NCBI GenBank assembly: GCA_905220665.1
Contig: CAJNAR010000168.1
Location: forward strand, 62,001 to 126,000
Length of the DNA stretch: 64,000 nucleotides
Direction of reading: 5' to 3'
Origin: Albugo candida
Lineage: Eukaryota > Oomycota > Peronosporomycetes > Albuginales > Albuginaceae
Under the pieces are notes generated by a model. It was given only the letters and a program-made list of their open reading frames with translations. It was not told the DNA's origin and ran no database searches. The translations under genes were made by a program, and so were the position numbers. Positions 52,760 to 61,320 of the stretch are shown piece after piece; position 1 is the stretch's first letter; each line of letters begins with the position of its first letter.

Positions 52760-55162
52760 CTACGATTGTGCAGGTGTGGTGATTCCCATAGATGCAAGAA
52801 CTTCCTGATATGTTTTCCCAGCCTCAAGTTCTTTCTCAAGCTCGATCAATTTGGAAACGCCATCAATCATTGTCTGAACCAGCTCAACTTCTGACTTCCC
52901 GATCCGAGCCTTATTCGATATATCCCACATCCCACCGACCGCAGCACTATGCTCTCCAGCGGATCCGCGTGGCTGTAGTCCGTACACTTTGCAAACTTCC
53001 TCGAGAGCGTGTGGATCGGTCCCTAATTTCTCCAATCGGACAAACATGCTAGCACGCAAGCCTGTGCCTAGATTGGATGGACACGTTCCAAGAAACCCAT
53101 GATGATCGTTGTGCATGAATGAGAATCCGTTTTGCTTGATGCTCTCCTGAACAGCATTAACACCTTTGACCCAGCGCGCAAACACAGCCACGATATCACC
53201 TCCATCCTGCATGCTAATCACTCGCATATGGTCCTCTTCGTTCACCCATACCAAAAAGCTTTTCTGCTCATTGTGGAAAATACCTCTTCCACTTGGCCAA
53301 TCTCGAGCTGCACTAGCACCTGTCAGCAGTGTTCCTCCCCCTGGCTTTTGGAATAGAAAATGATCTTTCTGCAGTTGCTCTTCTTCTTCCGTTGTCATGT
53401 TCATCAGTGGATAATATTTGCCTTGGAGTTCATCAGAGAGTGTTGACAAGGCAGACGAAATCAGATTTTCCACCTGAAGACGTTCTGCACGGGTGGTTCC
53501 AGGAGGCAAGCTCATACCCCGAATATTGCGTCCAGAACGAACTCGAGTCGACTGGACATAGTTGAAGTCTATTTTATCGGCATTCTGTAGCTTGGAGACG
53601 TCCAAATCGGTATGATGCATGTCTTCAGTCTTAAACTGATGCCATCCTTCGATGACGGGATTCATGATTTTCTTGAAGACATCGTAACACTCTTCATCTC
53701 CCGCAACTATGCCAACGCCCAAATGAGCATTATCGACGCCGGTCTGGATGGCTTGATCAAGTGTGAAACCTTTGGATGTTGTCAGATCCTTGAGCTCCTC
53801 GTACAATTCTTTCGTCAAGTGTTTGGCCATTAGACTCCGATGCTTGGAAGTAAAGACTGGATAGTTATCTTCCGGTGATGGCTGCACTTGTATGGAAGAA
53901 GATGTACACCCTGGGCCACTTTCTGGAGCGACAATAGCGACTGGAGATAAAGACGCCGAAGGAAGCAGAGCTTCGATGGACTCTCCGGCAATAAGCTTTT
54001 GCTCCATCGCGATGAGCACATTGATGCCGTTAATCATCGTTTGCACCAATTCAGCTTCTGAATGTCCGATTCTCTGCTTATTTGAGATATCGTACACACC
54101 GCCAACGGATTCCGAATGCTCTCCTGACGTACCGCGCGGCTGAAGATGAAGGGAAGAACAAATGGATTCGAATCGCTTGTAATCCTGCGTGAGGTTTGGA
54201 AGTTTGACCATTACACTCGCTCGAAGACCGGTACCCAAATTCGAAGGACACGTCCCAATGAATCCGTGATGTTCATTATACATGAATTCGTGCCCTTGTG
54301 CCCGGATATTGGCTTCCACACTTTGAATAGCGCGACAAAAGCGCTCAAAAACGCGTCCAACATCACCTCCATTTTCCATTGAAATCACACGCATGTGATC
54401 TTCTTCATTACACCAAACCAAAAAGGTCTTTTCATTATTATGGAAGATTCCTCGTGATGCAGGCCAATCTCGAGCAGCTCCAGCTGCTTCCAAAAGCGTA
54501 CCGCCTCCAGGTTTTTGAAACAAGAAATGGTCGGAAATCAATGTCTGTTCTTCTTCAGAAGTCATTTCGGCCAATTTGTAAAATTTTCCTTCCAGCCCCT
54601 CAGGCATCGATGAAAGAGCCGATTCCAATAATCGCATTACTCCCACGCGATGTGCACGCGACGTCGCTGGAGGAAGAGGAAAACCTCGCACATTACGACC
54701 GGCACGAATTCGCGTCGAGAGCACAAATTCATCCGGAAGCTTGGCGTCAGCAATGTGTGTAAAGTCCATATCACACTTATGGGTTGCGTCCTTTGAATAT
54801 CCATGCCATCCTTCAATCACAGGATCGAAAATCTCTGCAAACATATGATATGATTCCTCATCGCCAGCAGTGATCCCGACGCCAAGATGAGGATTATCGA
54901 CACCTGTCTGAATCGCTCTTTCCAAAGTGTATCCCGCGGACGTCTTTACGTCTTTTAGTTTTGCGTAAATGTCTCGTGTCAAGAATCTCGACATTAACGA
55001 GCGATGGTGAGGAGTGAATTGAGGGTATCCTGCCAATTTCGCATCGATATTTTGGGCATTTTCCAGCTTTTGTGCGAGTTTATTCGGGGACGACGGTGGA
55101 TTTGCTTCTTGTTGCTGCTCCTGGACGTCAGTCATTGCGATGGTGGTTGATTTTGTCGTCAA
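52760..55162 (-). CDS. two-domain phosphagen kinase (arginine/taurocyamine kinase type)
   Basis: Single exon, 800 residues, containing two complete phosphagen kinase domains in tandem (about 40-400 and 435-795). Each has its own catalytic loop CPSNLGTGLRAS (Cys305 and Cys694), the RxRAGRN or RVRSGRN block, the EEDHMRVISM block and the QPRGSAGEH or QPRGTSGEH flexible-loop residues. The enzyme transfers phosphate between ATP and a guanidino compound as an energy buffer. Phytophthora enzymes of this type have been described as taurocyamine kinases; which substrate is used here cannot be told from the sequence. Both domains look active. An alternative start at the second Met (residue 10) is possible. 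Confidence 0.95.
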   Translation of the reverse strand: MTTKSTTIAMTDVQEQQQEANPPSSPNKLAQKLENAQNIDAKLAGYPQFTPHHRSLMSRFLTRDIYAKLKDVKTSAGYTLERAIQTGVDNPHLGVGITAGDEESYHMFAEIFDPVIEGWHGYSKDATHKCDMDFTHIADAKLPDEFVLSTRIRAGRNVRGFPLPPATSRAHRVGVMRLLESALSSMPEGLEGKFYKLAEMTSEEEQTLISDHFLFQKPGGGTLLEAAGAARDWPASRGIFHNNEKTFLVWCNEEDHMRVISMENGGDVGRVFERFCRAIQSVEANIRAQGHEFMYNEHHGFIGTCPSNLGTGLRASVMVKLPNLTQDYKRFESICSSLHLQPRGTSGEHSESVGGVYDISNKQRIGHSEAELVQTMINGINVLIAMEQKLIAGESIEALLPSASLSPVAIVAPESGPGCTSSSIQVQPSPEDNYPVFTSKHRSLMAKHLTKELYEELKDLTTSKGFTLDQAIQTGVDNAHLGVGIVAGDEECYDVFKKIMNPVIEGWHQFKTEDMHHTDLDVSKLQNADKIDFNYVQSTRVRSGRNIRGMSLPPGTTRAERLQVENLISSALSTLSDELQGKYYPLMNMTTEEEEQLQKDHFLFQKPGGGTLLTGASAARDWPSGRGIFHNEQKSFLVWVNEEDHMRVISMQDGGDIVAVFARWVKGVNAVQESIKQNGFSFMHNDHHGFLGTCPSNLGTGLRASMFVRLEKLGTDPHALEEVCKVYGLQPRGSAGEHSAAVGGMWDISNKARIGKSEVELVQTMIDGVSKLIELEKELEAGKTYQEVLASMGITTPAQS

Positions 55163-55305
55163 GTTTCCCTGAAAAAAGCGGTTTTGAAGTCCATTCGGCG
55201 CAGGATCATTCCCAAACGACGTCGCATGCGATGGCTCGCAAAATATTGTAGATAGCAGGGATTGTAACTATAGCGAGTATGTGATCGTAGAGGTATTAAA
55301 TTCGA

Positions 55306-55800
55306 ATGAGTGAATACATCGACGCGTCTCCGCGTCCGACCTATTGCTCTGATTCTTCTTCTGTTTCTCATCAGGATGCGCGAGTTTCTCAAATGCCAAA
55401 TACGAAGAGTTCAGGAGGTGAAGATGATCAAATATATTACGGATTTGGTGTTTTTATTGGGCTTCCACTCTCCGAATTAAAAGCAATGAAAGAAGAATTT
55501 ATGCAGAAAAATGCGCTTAAAAGCGGTACTACTGGCAGCAACAGCAGCCATGAAAGTGTGAATAGTGACGTTTCTTTCACCGTGGATCAAGAACCACAAT
55601 ATATATCCTGCGATGGTCAACACTCCCCGGATTCTTCACGTCGAGAAGCATCAGATATCTTCTCGGACGGCCAGCACGTTCGTCAGCCGATTCAGCAAGA
55701 TGGAGCGAGCGTTGCCAGACACGATGACACTGAATCAGACATGGGCCATGAAACCACGCAAGGAGCCAAACCACATTCATTAAACTTTATTTTGCATTAG
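55306..55800 (+). CDS. orphan Ser-rich protein
   Basis: Open frame of 164 residues. It is Ser/Asp/Gln-rich and mostly disordered in appearance, apart from a short hydrophobic-to-helical segment (YYGFGVFIGLPLSELKAMKE, near residue 45) that may be a conserved motif. No signal peptide or known domain is seen. It is divergent from the phosphagen kinase (143 bp between start codons). Confidence 0.55.
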   Translation: MSEYIDASPRPTYCSDSSSVSHQDARVSQMPNTKSSGGEDDQIYYGFGVFIGLPLSELKAMKEEFMQKNALKSGTTGSNSSHESVNSDVSFTVDQEPQYISCDGQHSPDSSRREASDIFSDGQHVRQPIQQDGASVARHDDTESDMGHETTQGAKPHSLNFILH

Positions 55801-56015
55801 CGTCTAGTTCGACTCCAGTAGCGTTTCCACAAAATCAATTATTTTTGTAAATTGAATTTTCAAGCTGTAATTTTAGGATAGCCAACAAAAAGCAAGACAA
55901 GCCACATAAATTACTCTAATAAGGATCGCACGGAAGCTTCAACGGCGGTAATATCGTCCAAACCGGGTGACTTGAAGCTCGTTGATTCTTTGATTCAAAT
56001 CAACTTGATGCGATT

Positions 56016-57164
56016 TTAAGTCATACTCAAAAGTTTACACAGCAATTCTTCGTCTTCTTTCTTGACAAATCGGCCTTTGACACGTAGTCGCGAGTTGGCA
56101 AAAACCTTTCGAACGTCGTAATCCACTTTTTTCGACCAAACACGATGCTTTCTCTTTTCGAGAAATCGCTCAATTCGTTTTTTTCTAGCGCTTGGAGAGT
56201 AATTGCCAATACATTTGCTATACGATTGATCCGTAGTCGAACCGAATGTTGATTTAAAAGGGTCATTCTCGCTATAGGCTGAGATTTCCATTCGATTAAA
56301 ATCTTCCAAATGTCTGCGACCTAAACCACCATATTCACTCCCTGTATCAGAAGATCCTACGGAAGCAAGACGAAGTCGTTGCCTGTAATCTGGACTCTGA
56401 TGGTATGACTCGTGAAGATGAACATCATCATCACTTTCCGATGGAAAAATTTCAAAATCCATATCTCTACCAAATCGTCTGTAGCCAAGGTTTGAGTGCT
56501 TGTGGAAACCTTCACGATACAAATTTGATCCTCGTGGTATCAAAATCGGTTTAGAAAACGTAGTTGCTCGTTTCTGAGTGGCCCATTTTCCATCGTCTTG
56601 TGCAGCAACTGCACAAAGATCGTCCAACAACGAGCCTGTCATTGCCCGATTCAGACACATACCTTCATTATCGTGTCGAAATCCCATCATTTCCTCTTCA
56701 CTGGGCGTCAGATCCAGCTCATCCACTCCATTTCTAAACCGCCGAGGTGACATCATATCCGAAGAGGAAGACGAGGCTGTCTCATCCATACAATGCGATT
56801 TGTGCGCGACATCACGTTCTGTGCATTTGATAGACGAGTTCCATTGCAATTCCTGTGGAAATTGTGCATGTTTACGTTCCGAATGAGTCGAATTGGAAGG
56901 CAGCGACATTGCAATAATCGAGGCGGTTGCAGTCCCATTCGGTGATAATTGAGACTCCTGATAGTTCTTTTTCTTCCGTTTAGCAAGTTGAGTGCGCCAA
57001 TACCCCATCCTTGCAGCAAAACGCGCACCATTCGGAGCCGACAAACTCATAAGCGTCTCCGCCGCTTCACTTTCCATAACGATTACGTTATCTGTTAACA
57101 GCGAAATGGATGCGAAAAATTGAGTGGTCAGGAAAGAGCCAAGTGTATGGAGATGTCGAAACAA
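56016..57164 (-). CDS. CCT-motif protein
   Basis: Single exon, 382 residues from the first ATG; an internal Met at residue 30 (start 57077, MESEAAETLMSL) is an equally good start. The body is Ser/Arg-rich and has no known domain. The C-terminal about 45 residues are a clear CCT motif (the CONSTANS/TOC1 type): RKKRIERFLEKRKHRVWSKK, then VDYDVRKVFANSRLRVKGRF with VKKED. CCT motifs are DNA- or partner-binding modules in nuclear regulators, best known from plants but also present in stramenopiles. No B-box zinc finger or response-regulator domain accompanies it. Probably a nuclear regulatory protein. Confidence 0.85.
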   Translation of the reverse strand: MFRHLHTLGSFLTTQFFASISLLTDNVIVMESEAAETLMSLSAPNGARFAARMGYWRTQLAKRKKKNYQESQLSPNGTATASIIAMSLPSNSTHSERKHAQFPQELQWNSSIKCTERDVAHKSHCMDETASSSSSDMMSPRRFRNGVDELDLTPSEEEMMGFRHDNEGMCLNRAMTGSLLDDLCAVAAQDDGKWATQKRATTFSKPILIPRGSNLYREGFHKHSNLGYRRFGRDMDFEIFPSESDDDVHLHESYHQSPDYRQRLRLASVGSSDTGSEYGGLGRRHLEDFNRMEISAYSENDPFKSTFGSTTDQSYSKCIGNYSPSARKKRIERFLEKRKHRVWSKKVDYDVRKVFANSRLRVKGRFVKKEDEELLCKLLSMT

Positions 57165-57446
57165 GAATGATTGTGATATGTGTGGAGAATATGCTGGGCG
57201 TTACGAAGGAATCCAGCGCGAGGAGGGAGAGCTTGCGGCGATTCGTTGAAGTAGAAAAAAAACCGAATCTGGGGTAGGGAGGAGGTTGGATGTATACCAA
57301 TAAGAAGACATGGTTTCGTTGGATGATATTTTGATTGCAGCTTCAATCTAGAATCCCTTTCCCTAGGCAGCGGTTCGGAGAAAGGGTTCAGGTTGCATGT
57401 TGAGTGGTTTCCAGGCGCTATACTGAATTGCGGTAAACCGGTACAA

Positions 57447-59183
57447 ATGCGTTGGATTCTTTTGTCATGGTGTATGTCCTTCGCCACTGCGCGCTACATT
57501 GAGACATTAAGCATTCGTCCTATTCCGAAGAGCCAATGTGTTGTCTCGAGCTTCTTGTCACGGAATACCGTACATTCAAATAAGATACATGCAACAAACT
57601 ATCCGACCATCATTCAGCATATCCTTCAGAAATATCAGTTGCGATCATTTCGTCTCTCATTTTCTATTGGTCAATTTTCGCAGGTTGAATTTGGACCGGA
57701 AACTTTAGCCGCATGCAAAGTGTTATTTAACGAGAGTGAATGTTTCATGTCAAAGCAACTTCATGCTCCTTTTGGCTCGACTCTGGACGCGGAATTTTAC
57801 GATGATGGACACGGTAGCAATACCATCTTGAAAAAGCGTTGGAAAGGGCTGACAGCAGAACTCGGTGGGTTGTTTTCCGCTTCATTGAATCAAATGAATG
57901 AAATGACGGTAGCGATTATCGACAAGAGATTTGATGTTGAGAACCAGACAAGCGCGGATTCTGGTATTCTTAATGTGAAAGCAAGTTTGCCTCGGGAAGA
58001 GATTTGTACTGAGAATTTGACTCCGTGGATCAAATTGCTACCTTGTCGATCAAACAGCGGTCTGGGGAGTCTGATTGATCCAATACAGATATTCACAAGA
58101 GAGGAATATCTTGCAGTTTCAGTATCCGCTTCAAGAAATCGGAATGGCATTTGGGATTTATGGCATCAGTTAACATTTGTGCAGAGAAAAGAAATGTCAG
58201 TTGTTTCATCACTCAGCCTCAATTCTTTGTATCTGAGTGAAACTGACAAGCGGAAACATATTGCTGCGTGTCCCCTGGCGGATAGAAGCTCAGTTTTCTT
58301 GGAAATTTTATCGGCTGACGACAAGGCTGGAATCGTACCAACACCCACTCAAGTCTTCAATAAGCAATTTGGAGAATCACCGCCGCTTCACGAGACCATA
58401 CTCCGCAGTGAATTAAAAGACGAGCTCAAGAACTTTTCTTTAGTGAGACCCTGGATACAATTTGAAGCGGCTAATCTATCGAATTCGGAGGTAGTAGAAT
58501 CTCAATTCGTGACGGCGCATCGCTTTGTATCAGGGTACGGTCAAGTTCGTGGTGGTCTTGCTGTTCAGATTGAAAATAAGTGTCGAACATGCTCAGTATT
58601 TATTCGTTACCATGACGTAATTCCATGGTATTTACGCCTCTACTTCAGTACCTTGAAATACAAAAGCGTTCCTCGAAGCATTCAAAATCACTCCGATTTC
58701 CATTCAGCCGTGAAAGTGATCAATTATGAGTTTGAACCCGCACATGTACGAGGACGACCTCATCAGCTGATGATTGAAGCACTCTTGCCTCCATCGACAT
58801 CCCTTATCTTTTCGATCCAGTTCGAGAAAGCATTTTTACGTCTATCAGAGCACCCTCCAGACGCAAATAGAGGATTCGACATTCCTGCCGCCACAGTTGT
58901 CTTTGATATCGCTCGGGCGACTGATGAACGCAAACAAGTCGATACGAGAACGATGGAAACACAGAATCCGCCGAGAATCATCTACACCGAGCCATTACTT
59001 GTGGCGTTGCCAACACCTGACTTCAGCATGCCGTACAACGTTATTACATTGACTTCCACAGCCCTTGCTTTTTTCATCGGTACGATGCTCAACACACTTC
59101 TTCGCAAGCCACCTCGATACAAGACTCTCCTGGCACGCCGTCGTCAAACCAGATTGCGATGGTGGAAGACAAAGGTCGAGTGA
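57447..59183 (+). CDS. PIGT: GPI transamidase subunit PIG-T
   Basis: Single exon. The frame is open from 57393, but the Met at 57447 gives a good signal peptide (MRWILLSWCMSFATARY), so I choose it; 578 residues. The conserved lumenal blocks are LRSFRLSFSIGQF, FGSTLDAEFYD, the LPREEICTENLTPW and LLPCRSNSGLGSL pair (with the Cys used for the disulphide to the catalytic subunit), and HRFVSGYGQVRGGL. A single membrane helix near the C-terminus (VITLTSTALAFFIGTML) is followed by a basic cytosolic tail. PIG-T holds the complex that attaches GPI anchors to proteins in the ER. Upstream is the divergent CCT-motif gene. Confidence 0.94.
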   Translation: MRWILLSWCMSFATARYIETLSIRPIPKSQCVVSSFLSRNTVHSNKIHATNYPTIIQHILQKYQLRSFRLSFSIGQFSQVEFGPETLAACKVLFNESECFMSKQLHAPFGSTLDAEFYDDGHGSNTILKKRWKGLTAELGGLFSASLNQMNEMTVAIIDKRFDVENQTSADSGILNVKASLPREEICTENLTPWIKLLPCRSNSGLGSLIDPIQIFTREEYLAVSVSASRNRNGIWDLWHQLTFVQRKEMSVVSSLSLNSLYLSETDKRKHIAACPLADRSSVFLEILSADDKAGIVPTPTQVFNKQFGESPPLHETILRSELKDELKNFSLVRPWIQFEAANLSNSEVVESQFVTAHRFVSGYGQVRGGLAVQIENKCRTCSVFIRYHDVIPWYLRLYFSTLKYKSVPRSIQNHSDFHSAVKVINYEFEPAHVRGRPHQLMIEALLPPSTSLIFSIQFEKAFLRLSEHPPDANRGFDIPAATVVFDIARATDERKQVDTRTMETQNPPRIIYTEPLLVALPTPDFSMPYNVITLTSTALAFFIGTMLNTLLRKPPRYKTLLARRRQTRLRWWKTKVE

Positions 59184-59439
59184 ACCCGCACACTGCATGT
59201 CATGATAACCCCCATTTCTTGATATGCTGTCAATACTCAATAATTCGGGACGAAAGACGTCCAACAAAATGCGCGAAAAATTTCTTTCTTTAATGACAAA
59301 TTTAATCAGAGCTTATGTGAACGCTCTGCTGTACTTTCCAAAACTAATGTACCCATTCTTCTTGACGCTAAGTCTGAATGAGTATTGACACGTTTCTCGT
59401 AGCATTATTCTCAATTGGAATTGGAACCCGCTGTGTGTA

Positions 59440-60583
59440 TTGCCTCGAATATTTGTCACGCGAATGCTAGAAGTTGGCGCAAAACGATCATTGGAAGGCA
59501 AATCAGGCAGTATTCTTCGTTGGCTGGATCCAGAAGAAAAGAATGGCGAGCATATTGCGATTGTGAGCTATCCGCGCTCCGGTAACACGTTGATGCGAGG
59601 ACTGCTGGAACAGGTCACCGGAATTCATACTGGGTGTGATACGCATCCCGATCGCGTACTAAGTCGGGAGTTGCAAAAATTCGGAATGCAAGGTGAAGGA
59701 GTTGTTGATGATTCTGTCTGGTTTATCAAATCTCATTTTCCTGAGCGTTTGGGCTGGAAATCGTACAAGATCAAGAAAGCCATTGTTGTGATAAGGAATC
59801 CTTGGGACGCTATCGATTCGTATTTCAACATGACGCTCACTAATTCTCATACTAAAAGCATTCATGAGAGTGAGTATGAGCGATTCGCAGACCGATGGGA
59901 TGGAATGATTCGCAATGAAATTGACGTCTGGATGGCATTTCATCGATTTTGGACACAGAAAGTTGATATTCCTGCGATCATTGTTCGATATGAAGATCTT
60001 ATGGTTCATCGGTACGTGATCACCTCCTCCAGCACGAATCTCCAACCAATCCGACGATTTTCTTGTCAGGCCTGAAATGTTACGCCGAGTATTTTGCTTC
60101 ATTACCGATCAACCGCGTCTCGAAGGGACCGAATGGGACGCCAAAGTGAACAAAGTCGTCAGCAATTTCTGTACGTCGACTTCAGGACCGTATGCGCCCA
60201 GAAGCGGCAAAATTGGCGCATCGTTCAGGCATTACTCAAAGGATCAGTTTGACTATATTCTCAAAGCTGCCAGAGTTCCTCTTCGTGGATTTGGCTATGA
60301 TCCCGAAATCCAAGATTTTCCAGCGTCAATACAATTACCCAAACGTCAAGTCAAACCGGCCCGAAGCGCAAACGCGGAGCTTATCATATCTCCCGATTCG
60401 AAGATGGAGATCAGGAAGAAGGGTGATACTTATGGACGACACGCCAGCAGATACCGGAAAGCTCTGACGGATCCCGTGATATGTACTGATAATACAGAAC
60501 TCAATATCGAAGAAGTGATGGAAGCTCGAAAAAGAGCGCAAGAGTCATCGGACGCAGCGCAGCATTCAACACCCGCAACCTGA
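59440..60583 (+). CDS. sulfotransferase-domain protein
   Basis: Two exons (59440-60011 and 60070-60583, 58-nt intron) give 361 residues. The PAPS-binding 5' loop is VSYPRSGNTLMRGLL, the 3'-phosphate-binding block is VVIRNPWDAIDSYFN, and the acceptor-side Arg/Glu block is IIVRYEDLM. This pattern is closest to the WSCD/sulfotransferase-1-like group, which transfers sulphate from PAPS. The C-terminal about 70 residues are hydrophilic and not conserved. No signal peptide or membrane anchor is obvious, unusual for the WSCD-like Golgi enzymes, so a missed 5' exon is possible. Confidence 0.83.
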
Positions 60584-60727
60584 TTGGTCATTATGTTACC
60601 AATCATTATGTTTCATTACTATCAAATCAACCAATTATAATGATTGATATCATTCGAGTACGACCAGTTGAAGTTTTTGTTTCCTCGTCCCCGCGCTCAT
60701 TTCATTCGCGTTGATTGCTGCATAACG

Positions 60728-61141
60728 ATGGAAGGAGTATCGTTAGACACCGCTGCTACTAGGATAAAGAGACGTAGATTACTGGACGATAGGCACGAAT
60801 TGTACTCGAGAAATAACGGTTTTGAATCGGCAAATGCAATGCAAGTATTCAATTCCAAGCGAATAAAGCCGCAAACAGATCAGATAAAGACAATAAACAC
60901 CCCACTACCACCTGCAATCTTCCCTTCGTACGAGAATTCCAGCTTGCGAATAAATTCTCATCCAACTTCTGGATCTCGTTTGGCACTTTCCGAAAGTCTA
61001 CAGACGACTCAACTATCGGATACGGGTATAAGCGAAGACGCTAAAAACTGTCGTGTTCGACCGGTCGCACAAAGATTGTATTCAAGCAGTACGATGGGCG
61101 TTCAGCCGACCGTGGTAGGAGATGATTTGTTAATATTGTGA
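60728..61141 (+). CDS. orphan Ser/Arg-rich protein
   Basis: An open frame, with Met at 60728 chosen (MEGVSLDTAATRIKRRRLLD); it is open upstream to 60644. The 137 residues are hydrophilic, with a bipartite-like basic patch (RIKRRRLL) near the N-terminus that could be a nuclear signal. It ends TVVGDDLLIL. No domain recognised. It precedes the FHA/NB-ARC gene by 180 bp in the same direction and is not obviously its first exon, since it has its own stop. Confidence 0.45.
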   Translation: MEGVSLDTAATRIKRRRLLDDRHELYSRNNGFESANAMQVFNSKRIKPQTDQIKTINTPLPPAIFPSYENSSLRINSHPTSGSRLALSESLQTTQLSDTGISEDAKNCRVRPVAQRLYSSSTMGVQPTVVGDDLLIL

Positions 61142-61320
61142 TGGGACTCAGTTGGCATATTATATTAGTTTTCAGGTCCATCTGGATTCTGTGTATCAAA
61201 GAAAATCAGTGACAGTCATGAAATAGCAAGAAACACGGTAAGCAATGTGAAGTTGTCGCTTTTGTCGATTCAGGCGAAAGTCATGTTGCCATATAGAGGA
61301 TCAAGACATTTGTTGGTCAC

